Source: an uncultured bacterium (GTDB lineage: Bacteria; Cyanobacteriota; Vampirovibrionia; Gastranaerophilales; Gastranaerophilaceae). Taken from it: a DNA stretch of 22,102 bases. The stretch's first letter is position 1. Each line of letters opens with the position of its first letter. The stretch spans positions 1 to 22,102 of the forward strand of contig CAMHDG010000004.1 of assembly GCA_946183815.1 (NCBI GenBank). Direction: 5' to 3'. Shown one piece after another: positions 7,839 through 16,085 of the stretch. The position numbers were made by a program, and so were the translations under genes. Under the pieces are notes generated by a model. That model saw nothing but the letters and a program-made list of their open reading frames with translations. It made no database searches and was not told the DNA's origin.

Positions 7839-8453
7839 ATGCAAATAGTAAATAATTTATTAAAACCGATATCAAAAGGATTAGTCAGTGGTTGCAAAAC
7901 CGTTGTCAACACTTCTATTGAGAGCAAGAACACTGCCGAACGGGCAGGAAAACTGCAACATTTAACCCCCACGCAAATAAATATTGCAAAAGGAAAAGGA
8001 CTTATCAACGGGGCTTTTAAACCCTTAATTGATGGGTTAACCGATATGTCACCTAACTTTCAGACACTAATAAACACCTATAAAAAAGTACAGCGCAATA
8101 TGAAAATTGCAGTAAATAAAGCAGTTGAAGAAAACCCTGATGCCTCAAAAACAAAAGCAAAAATTCAGGGAATAAAAAAATCTAAACTCGTAGTAAAAAG
8201 TGCAATAAATGAAATTGTCGGAATAAACGATATTGACGCAGCAATAGAAAAAAGCGGAGAAAAAGCAGGAATAAAAGAAACAGGAAAAGCAATGGTAAGA
8301 CTAACCTCATCACTGTCACTGTTTATAGCAGGGAATTTTGTTCCTATTCCGGGGATGAGCGGAGTAGGGTGGATTGCAGGCGAAAAACTTACGGAATTGA
8401 TATTAGGAAAACCGTTCACAAAACAGGCAAAAAATATATTACCTAAAAAATAA
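7839..8453 (+). CDS. Hypothetical protein with C-terminal Gly/Pro-rich hydrophobic segment
   Basis: I do not recognise this 204-residue, strongly basic protein. There is no cleavable signal peptide. Residues 1-130 are Lys/Ala/Asn-rich and probably helical. A hydrophobic stretch (about 152-185) includes LSLFIAGNFVPIPGMSGVGW and could insert in a membrane or form a buried hairpin. The tail is basic (KQAKNILPKK). GAAGG 7 bases before the ATG at 7839 fixes the start. It stands alone between the GGDEF terminator and the convergent BFN gene. Codon use is like its neighbours and gives no sign of transfer. Confidence 0.65.
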   Translation: MQIVNNLLKPISKGLVSGCKTVVNTSIESKNTAERAGKLQHLTPTQINIAKGKGLINGAFKPLIDGLTDMSPNFQTLINTYKKVQRNMKIAVNKAVEENPDASKTKAKIQGIKKSKLVVKSAINEIVGINDIDAAIEKSGEKAGIKETGKAMVRLTSSLSLFIAGNFVPIPGMSGVGWIAGEKLTELILGKPFTKQAKNILPKK

Positions 8454-8457
8454 AAGA

Positions 8458-8514
8458 TGCCGGAAGGGTAAATAAAAGAAATTAGATAATATATGTTATG
8501 TATTTAGTCCGGCA
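8458..8514 (-). terminator. Long imperfect hairpin, possible terminator of the BFN gene
   Basis: TGCCGGA (8458-8464) and TCCGGCA (8508-8514) are perfect inverse complements, with a second inner pair TAAATA (8469-8474) / TATTTA (8501-8506). On the minus strand the hairpin follows the BFN stop and is followed by TCTTTTATTTTTT, as expected of a terminator. The 26-base apical loop is unusually long, so a structured RNA is the alternative. Confidence 0.45.
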
Positions 8515-8526
8515 CCTAAAATAATT

Positions 8527-9033
8527 CTATTGGTCTGATTCCCTATGCTTATCAATAAGTTTTTCAAAATCAGAAGGCTTAACGCTCTGGATAAAGTCTT
8601 TAAATTCCTCTGCTTCCTCTTCATCACGTGCAGAGTCTGTTGAAACGGCACCATTCATAAGAACATTCGCAGTCACATAAATAGGAGCATCTGCTCTCAT
8701 AGCAACTGCTATTGCATCTGATGGTCTTGAATCAATCACAAGTTCCTTATCTCCATCGGTTAAGTAAATTGTTGCATAATATGTTTCTTTTTCTACATCA
8801 TTAATTTCAATTTTTGAAATAGTAAAACCTGTTTTCTTCACAATATCAACGACTAAATCATGAGTCATAGGTCTTGTAACAGAAAGTTTTTCAATCTTAC
8901 GGATAATAGCACTGGCTTCGGCTGAACCTATCCAAATAGGCAATGCTCTGCGGTTGTCCAAGTCGTGCAGGACAACTATCGGAGAACCCGACCTTGTATC
9001 TAATGCGATACCCATAACCTTCATTTCTATCAT
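8527..9033 (-). CDS. Bifunctional nuclease family protein (BFN/DUF151)
   Basis: A 168-residue protein of the BFN domain family, described in plants and bacteria as having RNase and DNase activity and common in cyanobacteria. The conserved pattern is visible: an N-terminal strand MKVMGIALD, then GSPIVVLHD and LPIWIGSAEASAI (30-43). The family core SRPSDAIAVAMRADAPIYV lies at about 102-120. The C-terminal 40 residues are acidic and charged (DEEEAEEFKDF) and probably flexible. The start at 9033 (MIEMKV) is chosen because AGGGAT lies upstream; ATG 9024 is the alternative. The divergent MEMO gene shares the 123-base upstream region. The cellular target cannot be read from the sequence. Confidence 0.9.
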   Translation of the reverse strand: MIEMKVMGIALDTRSGSPIVVLHDLDNRRALPIWIGSAEASAIIRKIEKLSVTRPMTHDLVVDIVKKTGFTISKIEINDVEKETYYATIYLTDGDKELVIDSRPSDAIAVAMRADAPIYVTANVLMNGAVSTDSARDEEEAEEFKDFIQSVKPSDFEKLIDKHRESDQ

Positions 9034-9071
9034 CTTATATATTATCCCTAAGTCTTTTAGTCGTTTGTATG

Positions 9072-9100
9072 ATAATTATACCATAAATAAATTTTGTCAA
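9072..9100 (-). promoter_or_regulatory. Candidate promoter of the BFN gene
   Basis: On the minus strand a perfect -35 TTGACA (complement of 9095-9100) is followed by AATTAT at 17-base spacing (9077-9072). A better -10 (TATAAT, 9080-9075) overlaps it but at only 14-base spacing. Position and the consensus -35 support a promoter; the exact -10 is uncertain. Confidence 0.45.
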
Positions 9101-9103
9101 CAA

Positions 9104-9132
9104 TTTACCACTCAAAGAATATGTATTATAAT
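9104..9132 (+). promoter_or_regulatory. Candidate promoter of the MEMO1-AMMECR1 gene
   Basis: TTTACC (9104-9109), 17 bases, then perfect TATAAT (9127-9132). Transcription would start near 9139, leaving a leader of under 20 bases that carries GAGGG before the ATG at 9157. Confidence 0.5.
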
Positions 9133-9156
9133 AACCTTATAAATGAGGGATATATA

Positions 9157-10590
9157 ATGAAGAAAATCTGGCTTACAATATTACTTATGACACTTGTATT
9201 TGCATCTCTGAAAGTTAGCGCAAATACGAAAGGAATAATAACAATGGATACAATAGAAAAAATCAAACAACCGTCTGTGGCAGGTACTTTTTATACAGCA
9301 GATAAAATCGCACTTGAAAAACAAATAACGGAGTTTAAGAAAAACAGCAGAAACACCTATAAAACGCCAACAAGAGCGGTTATTGTACCTCACGCAGGGC
9401 TGGTGTATTCAGGCAGACTCGCCTGCGAGGGAATAAGTCAGTTAGATAAAAATATCAAAAATGTATTTATCTTTGCGCCCGCTCACAGAGTTGCTATAGA
9501 CGGACTCGGTACAACAAGTTATGATGCCTGGAGAACCCCGCTTGGTGATATTAAAGTTAATAAAGCAATTACTCAAGAACTCATAAATAATTTCGGGGTC
9601 AAAATAACAGACAATGCTCTAGCACCGGAACACGCAATAGAGGTTGAATTGCCATTTGTTCAAACTGAATTGAAAAACGTAAAAATAATACCTGTTTTAA
9701 TGGGAAATGTTGAACCTGATAAGGTTTACAAAATAATCTCACACTATTACAAAAACAAAGAAAACGGGTTTATAATATCCTCTGATTTAAGTCATTATCT
9801 ACCTAACGACACCGCAAAAAAGGTTGATAACTATACGGCGCAACATATTGAAGCATGCGTAAGTGACAATTTCACACACGAACTTGCCTGCGGGGCAACA
9901 GGAATTTTAGGACTAATGAAATTTGCACAGGAAAATAACTATTCGCTCATAAGAATTGATATGTCTAATTCAGGAGCAACAACCTTTGACAATAACAGAG
10001 TTGTAGGATATGGAACGTGGTTTCTGTATGAGGGTGAACGAAATGAATTTATAAAAGAAAATTATTCCGATTTTATACTCAATCTCTGCAGAGAGTCAAT
10101 AAAAACAAGAAAAATAAAATCTTCTGAAATAGAATATCCGCAAGTATTGTCAGAATTTGGGGCGGTATTTGTAACACTTGAAAAGAACGGAAATCTACGT
10201 GGATGCATAGGTTCAATTATTCCACAACGACCACTGATTGACGACATAATAATAAATGCACAAAACGCAGCCTATTCTGATCCCAGATTTAATCCTGTCG
10301 ATAAATCAGAAATAAAAGACTTGTCTATCGCAGTTTCGCTTCTATCAGTTCCTAAACCAATGAAATTTAAAGATGAACAAGATTTACTCAACCAAATAAG
10401 ACAAAATATTGACGGAATAATAATACGAGATGGGAACTATCAGGCAGTTTATCTGCCGTCAGTCTGGGAGCAAATTCCAGATAAAAAAATGTTCTTAAAC
10501 TCTTTAAAAGTAAAGGCAGGCATGTCTGCCGACCATTTTTCCAAAACATTTGAAGCCTACAGATTTGAAACATCATATATAAAACAATAA
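9157..10590 (+). CDS. MEMO1-AMMECR1 fusion (AmmeMemoRadiSam B-A) with signal peptide
   Basis: A 477-residue fusion of two proteins that usually occur as neighbours with a radical SAM enzyme. Residues about 38-295 are MEMO1-like, a fold related to class III dioxygenases: VPHAG (77-81), PAHR (His110), EHAIEVELPF (158-167), SSDLSHY (208-214) and ACGATG (Cys245) fit the metal-site pattern. Residues about 298-477 are AMMECR1, with the family hallmark LRGCIGS (347-353) and YSDPRF. The N-terminus MKKIWLTILLMTLVFASL with a VSA-N junction (about residue 22) looks like a cleavable Sec signal, unexpected for either domain. I chose ATG 9157 over the open start at 9094 because GAGGG lies 8-12 bases before it and the upstream extension precedes the promoter. 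No radical SAM gene is present here. A secreted repeat protein follows 55 bases downstream. The biochemical role is unknown. Confidence 0.9.
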   Translation: MKKIWLTILLMTLVFASLKVSANTKGIITMDTIEKIKQPSVAGTFYTADKIALEKQITEFKKNSRNTYKTPTRAVIVPHAGLVYSGRLACEGISQLDKNIKNVFIFAPAHRVAIDGLGTTSYDAWRTPLGDIKVNKAITQELINNFGVKITDNALAPEHAIEVELPFVQTELKNVKIIPVLMGNVEPDKVYKIISHYYKNKENGFIISSDLSHYLPNDTAKKVDNYTAQHIEACVSDNFTHELACGATGILGLMKFAQENNYSLIRIDMSNSGATTFDNNRVVGYGTWFLYEGERNEFIKENYSDFILNLCRESIKTRKIKSSEIEYPQVLSEFGAVFVTLEKNGNLRGCIGSIIPQRPLIDDIIINAQNAAYSDPRFNPVDKSEIKDLSIAVSLLSVPKPMKFKDEQDLLNQIRQNIDGIIIRDGNYQAVYLPSVWEQIPDKKMFLNSLKVKAGMSADHFSKTFEAYRFETSYIKQ

Positions 10591-10645
10591 AATATGACCA
10601 AATTTGTCATGGCAGTAAGTTATCATAATAAAAAGTGAGGAAAAT

Positions 10646-11068
10646 ATGAAAAAACTATTTTTATTAATTATTAGTATTACAATACTATCCACACCCGTAT
10701 TTGCAGACAGGATAAACTACGGATACAACGCACATGGCAAATATGCACCAACCTCCTACGGTTCAAGCAGGATAAATTACGGCTACAATGCCCATGGTCA
10801 ATATGTTCCAAAATCTGTCGGAAATCAAAGAATTGAATACGGCTATAACGCTCATGGTCAATATGTACCTAAATCATACGGCACTCAAAAGGTAGAATAC
10901 GGCTATAATGCCCATGGAGAATACGTACCTAAATCAATAGGCGGACAAAGAATAGAGTACGGCTACAACGCTCATGGAGAATATGTACCTAAATCAGTTG
11001 GAGGGCAACGTATTGATTATGGGTATAACGCTCATGGAGATTACGTAATAAAAAGTATAGGTAACTAA
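10646..11068 (+). CDS. Secreted protein of six 20-residue YGYNAHG repeats
   Basis: A 140-residue protein with a clear signal peptide (1-20, MKKLFLLIISITILSTPVFA, cut before Asp21). The rest is entirely six tandem repeats of 20 residues (22-140, the last 19 long). Consensus is R-I-(E/N/D)-YGYNAHG-x-YVPKS-x-G, so Tyr, Gly, His and Lys recur at fixed spacing. Mature protein is probably periplasmic or surface-exposed; there is no cysteine, lipobox or membrane anchor. One His and three Tyr per repeat would suit metal, glycan or peptidoglycan binding, but that is speculation. GTGAGG lies before the ATG. It may be cotranscribed with the MEMO fusion 55 bases upstream. I do not recognise the family. 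Confidence 0.8.
   Translation: MKKLFLLIISITILSTPVFADRINYGYNAHGKYAPTSYGSSRINYGYNAHGQYVPKSVGNQRIEYGYNAHGQYVPKSYGTQKVEYGYNAHGEYVPKSIGGQRIEYGYNAHGEYVPKSVGGQRIDYGYNAHGDYVIKSIGN
10709..11065 (+). repeat. Coding 60-base tandem repeats (six units)
   Basis: Six in-frame units of 60 bases (the last 57) encode the YGYNAHG repeats. Synonymous positions differ between units (for example GGCTACAATGCC and GGCTATAACGCT), so the array is not freshly amplified and the peptide appears to be maintained by selection. Confidence 0.85.
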
Positions 11069-11191
11069 AATTATGACTAAATTAGAGATATTTCAAGGAA
11101 TTGCCTATACTCTATAAAATTCTGAAAATGTGTTCCGCATGACATACTTTTATTTCCTTTGCCCTTTTAATCACGCAGACTCGCAAGATTG

Positions 11192-14035
11192 TTAACCTTC
11201 CAGCGTTCTGAAAAATTCTTCATTTGCATTGATTGTATCTTGTGATGCTCTTACAGAATAAGTTGGTTTTGTCGAGAAAACGTGATATGCAATTCGTTGA
11301 ATATCCTCTTTTGTCAAAGAATCAATCATATCATACTGTTTATTCAAATCATCCAGTCCGTTTACAGATTTCAGCCCTGATGACAAAGCAATAACAGTAT
11401 TTGTCTGACCGTCACCTGCCTCTAATAACTGACGTTTTAAACCTAATTTTGCCGATTCAAATTCCTTATCGGTAAATTCACCATTAACAATTTTTCCAAT
11501 CTGTCTATGAAAACCCTCTATTGATTTTTGAACATTATCATAACTCTTCAAATCAGGACTGTCAGTAGTGGTGAGAATACTGCAGAACAAAATTCCGCTT
11601 CTGTTTGACGACTTTATAAGAGATGATTCAACACTATACGCAAGTTTCTCTTTTTCTCTCAAATTATTAAACAATCCTGTATCATCCCCTCTGCCCAATA
11701 TTGAGTTCATAACAACAAGTGCAGTATAATCTTTCGGGTCTTGACTCATATCAAACTTATAAGCCTGAATAATATCTGCCTGTGCAGTGTTTGCAACATC
11801 TTTTATAACCTTACTCTTTTGGATAGGGCTGTAATCATTAAACAGTTTTGGTTTATTTTCGGCAAATAAAGGCATTTGTTCTAATTCGTGAGTAACAACA
11901 TGTTTTATTTCAGGATATTTTTCCATCGGTAAACTTGCAGAGAATGTCAACGCACCATTTTTGAGCAAATACTGATGCAACCCCATTACCTCCGCAAGAG
12001 AAACATTATCAATATTATTCAATATATCCTGTCTTGAATATCCTCTTGGAGATTTAGGGAACAACGTATTTTTTGCATTATCAAGTGCATTTGGTTGTTG
12101 GGTCAACAATTCTACCTTTACGTCATTTTTTGCCTTTTCAAAAGTTTGTCTTGAAAAATCAGGGTTTAAAAGTGAATTTTTCATAATACGCAGTGCAACA
12201 GGAAGATTTTTTGCAGGCACTTCTGCCTCATAATACATATTCCCGCTTGATACACCTGAAAAAGCATTTATATTATTCTTGTCAACGAGAGTAACTATCT
12301 CGTTATTACCTTTTATCATTATCTGTTCTAAAACATCCATTACCCCAGGGTTAACAAATGCCGGAACATTATCCGTAATATGTGCGGAAAAAACTGCAAT
12401 ATTGTTTGTTGAATTTGACAGTGCCATCTCGCAATTATTATTCAACTTGAATACTTCGGTATTACTAACATCTAAAGGTATTTTTTCAGTCTTAACCAAG
12501 GAATGAGAACCCGTAAAACTTATTGATTTAGCCTGTCTGTGATTTGTTTTTATCTCATCAGGTGAAACTTTATCAGGGTGAATTACCGCTATTGATACCT
12601 TGTTTAAATCGTAATATTTTTTACAGGCATTAACTAAATCTTCAGCGGTCATATTGTCAATAATCTTTATTGCATCAACACATTCATCAATATCACCCGA
12701 TAAAGAGTTTCTGCCTATCATATAATTCAGACTTTCCATATCATCATATCTTTTTTCATATTTCATTTTCATGCCTGTTTTTAGAGTTTCCATCTCTTCA
12801 TCACTAGGCGGAGTGAATTTTGAAATAATATCATAGATAGATTTTAAAGCAGGTTCAGAATTTGCCTCTGTTGTAGTATAAGTCAGAGTCATTAACACAG
12901 GATCATTTGAAAGTGTTCTGAATTTTTCGGTAGAAGCCTCAACCTCAACATTATACGGTTCAAGTGCTGCCGTTGCTTTTGAATGTTTTTTATTAAACAA
13001 TAAGTGATTTAAAGCCGATAATTCGATATTTGATTTTGCATCATTATTTGCAGGGCCGTTAAAACATAACACACCTGTCGTGCCAACTGCTTTTTCAGAA
13101 ATTAAATCTTTTCTAACAGGCGATTGAACAGGGTTCAACGGTTCAATCCGTCTGTCAGGGTTGTTAGGATTTTCGCCCCTGAAATGTTTTGCAATAATCT
13201 TTATCGCTTCGTCAGGGTTCACATCACCTGTTACAACTGTTGACATATTTGCAGGGAAATAATTATTCTTGTAATAATCCATAACCTTTTTGCTATCAAC
13301 ATTCAAAATATTATCAACCGTTCCCGCAACAATGTCAGGAGAGGTTGTATGAATATTATACAGATTTTTTATTGCTGTATTCATAGCAATAGTATCAGCC
13401 ATATCGCCATACATATTAATCTCTGAAGTGACAGGTCCATGCTCTTTTTCAGTCATTGCATCAGACATTTCAAGATTATTCATCATTGAGGACTGCATCT
13501 TAACAATGGTTTCAAAATCATCCTCGTTAAACTGCGGAATTGATATTGTATAGTTAGTTTCGGCAAAATTAGTCGATGCGTTTGTATAACCGCCCATTTC
13601 AGACACTTTTCTAAACACATCTCCAACACCCAGTTTCATATAACCGTTAGTACCATTTGTTCCGTTGAATGCCATGTGCTCGCAGAAGTGACTTATTCCC
13701 CTCTCTTCATCTTTCTCATTCATAGAACCTGTATTAACATAAGTATTTAAGACAGTATTAGCGCTGACTTTAGGGGCAATATAAACCTTTTGTCCGTTGT
13801 TCAGTTTGTAACAATGTATGTTCTGCCCGTTCGATAAAGTTTTAACACCTAACTTTGTATAACCATTAGGAACAGACACATTAAAGTCAGGAGTAACATT
13901 TGGCATTTCCACCTGATTTTGTTTTATTTCATCAGTATTCACACTAACTGATGCAGGGGTACTATTACCTCCGACTCCACTCGTTCGAATATTGTGTTTA
14001 AAATTTTCGAGATATGAATTATTATAACTATACAT
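11192..14035 (-). CDS. M16 (pitrilysin/insulinase) family metallopeptidase
   Basis: A 947-residue zinc peptidase with two M16 halves. The catalytic inverted zinc motif is HFCEH (116-120), with the distal zinc ligand probably Glu205 in TSEINMYG. The second half (about 540-940) lacks HxxEH, as is usual for the non-catalytic half, and keeps a typical YSVESSLI segment near residue 815. Full length fits two-domain single-chain M16 enzymes. There is no signal peptide; the first 50 residues are Asn/Ser/Thr-rich and look disordered. That is odd for a bacterial M16 protein, many of which are periplasmic or secreted. The start at 14035 is preceded by GAAGTGA at long spacing and by the shared TATATAAGTAT element. 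It is transcribed away from the repeat-protein gene it converges on. Confidence 0.92.
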   Translation of the reverse strand: MYSYNNSYLENFKHNIRTSGVGGNSTPASVSVNTDEIKQNQVEMPNVTPDFNVSVPNGYTKLGVKTLSNGQNIHCYKLNNGQKVYIAPKVSANTVLNTYVNTGSMNEKDEERGISHFCEHMAFNGTNGTNGYMKLGVGDVFRKVSEMGGYTNASTNFAETNYTISIPQFNEDDFETIVKMQSSMMNNLEMSDAMTEKEHGPVTSEINMYGDMADTIAMNTAIKNLYNIHTTSPDIVAGTVDNILNVDSKKVMDYYKNNYFPANMSTVVTGDVNPDEAIKIIAKHFRGENPNNPDRRIEPLNPVQSPVRKDLISEKAVGTTGVLCFNGPANNDAKSNIELSALNHLLFNKKHSKATAALEPYNVEVEASTEKFRTLSNDPVLMTLTYTTTEANSEPALKSIYDIISKFTPPSDEEMETLKTGMKMKYEKRYDDMESLNYMIGRNSLSGDIDECVDAIKIIDNMTAEDLVNACKKYYDLNKVSIAVIHPDKVSPDEIKTNHRQAKSISFTGSHSLVKTEKIPLDVSNTEVFKLNNNCEMALSNSTNNIAVFSAHITDNVPAFVNPGVMDVLEQIMIKGNNEIVTLVDKNNINAFSGVSSGNMYYEAEVPAKNLPVALRIMKNSLLNPDFSRQTFEKAKNDVKVELLTQQPNALDNAKNTLFPKSPRGYSRQDILNNIDNVSLAEVMGLHQYLLKNGALTFSASLPMEKYPEIKHVVTHELEQMPLFAENKPKLFNDYSPIQKSKVIKDVANTAQADIIQAYKFDMSQDPKDYTALVVMNSILGRGDDTGLFNNLREKEKLAYSVESSLIKSSNRSGILFCSILTTTDSPDLKSYDNVQKSIEGFHRQIGKIVNGEFTDKEFESAKLGLKRQLLEAGDGQTNTVIALSSGLKSVNGLDDLNKQYDMIDSLTKEDIQRIAYHVFSTKPTYSVRASQDTINANEEFFRTLEG

Positions 14036-14054
14036 ATAAAATCACTTCAGTCTA

Positions 14055-14109
14055 TACTTATATAAAACACAATAAACTATTTTTTTGCCAGTTACAAGAA
14101 AATTGTTAC
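14055..14109 (-). promoter_or_regulatory. Shared upstream element, copy C (M16 peptidase)
   Basis: On the minus strand: GTAACAATTTTCTT (complement of 14096-14109), then GGCAA (14085-14089), then 20 bases, then TATATAAGTAT (complement of 14054-14064). Layout and spacing nearly match copy B. Here the ATG lies about 20 bases beyond the element rather than inside it, which suggests the element is a promoter -10 region. Confidence 0.5.
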
Positions 14110-14116
14110 ATAAACA

Positions 14117-14755
14117 CTACAAAATGTTTCTGATATGGCAATCAGTTCCGCCCGTTTTCACAAGGTTATACCTGTCAGCAATTTCTCTGACCTGCTCTGA
14201 TGTATGAAAACGGAAGAATTTTCTGTGTCTTTGATACGGATAATAAACCTCTATTCCATCAAGCCCCATTGTAATAAGTTTCTGAACAAACTTATCCAAG
14301 TCAAGCGCCCAGCAACAAGCAGGATGAGCAAGAACGGCAATCCCACCTGCCTGATGGATTGCCTCTATTAATTTTCTCACATTACGTCTTGCAAAAATTC
14401 TGAAAATATCAGTATCCGTTCCCCGTTTTGTCTTTGCCATAAATTTATTTAATACAGGATTATCAACATCAATGCCGTAAGCAAGAAGATGCATAAACAC
14501 ATACCCGCACCAGCAGTCAAACTCTACACCTGTCATCAATATTTGGTCATGATAATTTTTATGACCCTCTACTGTGTTATGGTCACATATTGAAATTTTC
14601 CTGAAACCAAAATCTCTAGCCTGTCTGATTATGTCCTCAAATTCTGCATTACCGTCTGAATATTTTGAATGGATATGCAAGTTTACAAATTTTGGGTATT
14701 CGGCTTCGCTAAAACTATTTATTTCATTTTTTATTTTTTCAATATTCTCTTTCAT
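14117..14755 (-). CDS. PHP-domain metal-dependent phosphoesterase
   Basis: A 212-residue PHP domain protein with all expected metal-ligand motifs in order: NLHIHSKYSDG (His27, His29), ISICDHNTVEGH (Asp58, His59, His65), GVEFDC (Glu79), VLAHPACC (His144) and GTDCH (Asp205, His207). Such stand-alone proteins include nucleoside 3',5'-bisphosphate and oligoribonucleotide phosphatases; the exact substrate cannot be assigned. The first 20 residues are a short charged helix. ATG 14755 is chosen over an in-frame TTG at 14761. The ribosome site is weak. The M16 gene lies 81 bases downstream with its own element, and the divergent membrane protein gene lies 110 bases upstream. Confidence 0.9.
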   Translation of the reverse strand: MKENIEKIKNEINSFSEAEYPKFVNLHIHSKYSDGNAEFEDIIRQARDFGFRKISICDHNTVEGHKNYHDQILMTGVEFDCWCGYVFMHLLAYGIDVDNPVLNKFMAKTKRGTDTDIFRIFARRNVRKLIEAIHQAGGIAVLAHPACCWALDLDKFVQKLITMGLDGIEVYYPYQRHRKFFRFHTSEQVREIADRYNLVKTGGTDCHIRNIL

Positions 14756-14814
14756 ACTCAATGTTATATTTATTTACAAATAGATATTATAGTAATAAAA
14801 TTATACAATAAAGG

Positions 14815-14851
14815 TATAATACGGTAAAGTATAATTTATTTAATATTACCG
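14815..14851 (+). promoter_or_regulatory. Tandem -10 boxes and inverted repeat before the membrane protein gene
   Basis: Two perfect TATAAT boxes (14815-14820 and 14830-14835) lie in the divergent region. CGGTAA (14822-14827) and TTACCG (14846-14851) form a 6-base inverted repeat spanning the second box, an arrangement that fits an operator overlapping a promoter. No good -35 is visible. Confidence 0.35.
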
Positions 14852-14865
14852 CATAAAGTTGAATT

Positions 14866-15819
14866 ATGGCAAAAAAGAATAGCACAATACTGGAAATATT
14901 TTTACAAGGTATCGGACTTTATTTTACAAATATTGACCGATTTTTATGGTATATGCTTTTCCCTGTATTAGGGCAACTTGCAGGGATAATTTTATTGACA
15001 ATCATTCTGTATTCTTACTCAGAGTTTCAGACAGTATTACTCTCAAGTTTCCCTGTCTTAAAAAATCAGATGTATATGAATATTACACTGGGAGTAATTT
15101 TGCTACCTGTAATCTTACTTTGGGCTAAAGCCTTTTGGGATTACCTTGTTGCGTATTCTTCGGTAAACTCTATGACAGAAAATATGCTCAAATCAGAAAG
15201 GGTTTATGATTTCCCTGCTCACACAATGATGGTAACAAGACGGTGGGCTTCATATTTAGGACTGTGTATTCTTTATTTAGGACTGCTCTTCCTGTCTGTT
15301 ACAGGTATCTTTACAGGCTTTGCGTGGGTACTGTTAGTATATTACACATTTATATTCCAAATATTTATATTTGAACCTGACCTTTCTCCTTTGGATTGTT
15401 TTAAACGCAGTTCTTCATACGTGAGCGGCAATTTTAAACAAACCTTTGGTATGATATTTCTTGTGGGAGGGCTTACTTATGTCATTCTTCCTCAAATAAT
15501 TCTGACTTTTTTAGATACAATAAAATGCATAAAACCAATACAGGACCTGATAACACCTTATATATCAGTGCCGTCTTTAGATTGGATAAATATGGTAATC
15601 TCTGCTGCAGGACTACATCAGATTATGCCGGCAGAGGTATCATTATTTATTGTAAAATTCTTAATCATTATAATAGTTATACAGTTGCTTTTACCATTAA
15701 GAGTAATTTGTATGTGCCTTTGGTACAAAAATTTCTACAATGATGCAGGAGCAATGAAAAAAATTGACGACAGAATTTTAGAACGTGCAGGCGCAAAAAA
15801 GACAAGAAGAAAAAAATAA
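14866..15819 (+). CDS. Multi-pass inner-membrane protein, function unknown
   Basis: A 317-residue protein with about six hydrophobic segments: 26-48, 73-95, two between 128 and 170, 192-215, and 260-285. The last includes FLIIIIVIQLLLPLRVICM. The C-terminal tail is very basic (AGAKKTRRKK) and probably cytoplasmic. The soluble loop EPDLSPLDCFKRSSSYVSGN recalls the conserved loop of generic bacterial DUF975-type membrane proteins, but I cannot name a family firmly. The zinc-ribbon gene starts at the base right after its stop codon, so the two are probably translationally coupled. Confidence 0.7.
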   Translation: MAKKNSTILEIFLQGIGLYFTNIDRFLWYMLFPVLGQLAGIILLTIILYSYSEFQTVLLSSFPVLKNQMYMNITLGVILLPVILLWAKAFWDYLVAYSSVNSMTENMLKSERVYDFPAHTMMVTRRWASYLGLCILYLGLLFLSVTGIFTGFAWVLLVYYTFIFQIFIFEPDLSPLDCFKRSSSYVSGNFKQTFGMIFLVGGLTYVILPQIILTFLDTIKCIKPIQDLITPYISVPSLDWINMVISAAGLHQIMPAEVSLFIVKFLIIIIVIQLLLPLRVICMCLWYKNFYNDAGAMKKIDDRILERAGAKKTRRKK

Positions 15820-16038
15820 ATGTTTGTTTGTAAAAATTGTAAATCAGTGGATAAATTTGAACTAATGTTTTCTCCCGAATATAAAGGGAGCAAAACATTT
15901 AAGCATAAATACAACGAAAACAATGAAATTGAAATCACTGTTGACGGTTACACATTTATACCTGACCTTACCTTTATGAACCAGTTTGCAGTATGTAAAT
16001 ATTGCGGACAAATCTACATGTGGGACTACGAAGAGTAA
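15820..16038 (+). CDS. Small zinc-ribbon-like protein
   Basis: A 72-residue protein with two CxxC knuckles: FVCKNCKS at the N-terminus and VCKYCGQIY near the C-terminus, 50 residues apart. This is a typical zinc-ribbon layout, probably one metal site. The ATG follows directly on the stop codon of the upstream membrane protein gene (0-base gap). The RNase PH gene starts 47 bases downstream on the same strand. The partner or nucleic acid target is unknown. Confidence 0.75.
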   Translation: MFVCKNCKSVDKFELMFSPEYKGSKTFKHKYNENNEIEITVDGYTFIPDLTFMNQFAVCKYCGQIYMWDYEE

Positions 16039-16085
16039 GAGATAAATAAATTTTTATTAAATAGTTATATATGAGGGTTAATAGT

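Noticed and set aside
9031..9040. TATATAAG directly before the BFN start as a fourth copy of the shared element.
   Set aside because: It lacks the following TAT, the T-rich lead, the GGCAA and the GTARCAAWTT block, and it has its own TTGACA promoter.
9094..9156. Upstream start extending the MEMO1-AMMECR1 protein by 21 residues.
   Set aside because: The extension overlaps the promoter boxes, and the start at 9157 has a ribosome site and begins a proper signal peptide.
10709..11065. Regular 60-base repeats as a CRISPR-like array.
   Set aside because: They are contiguous, in frame, without spacers, and encode peptide repeats.
11054..11111. AGTATAGG/CCTATACT inverted repeat around the end of the repeat-protein gene.
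   Set aside because: Eight-base arms 42 bases apart with no inner pairing or T run; it may be chance in AT-rich DNA.
11069..11191. A 14-codon open frame (ATG at 11073) after the repeat-protein gene.
   Set aside because: Too short, with no ribosome site and no sign of conservation. I see nothing else in this gap.
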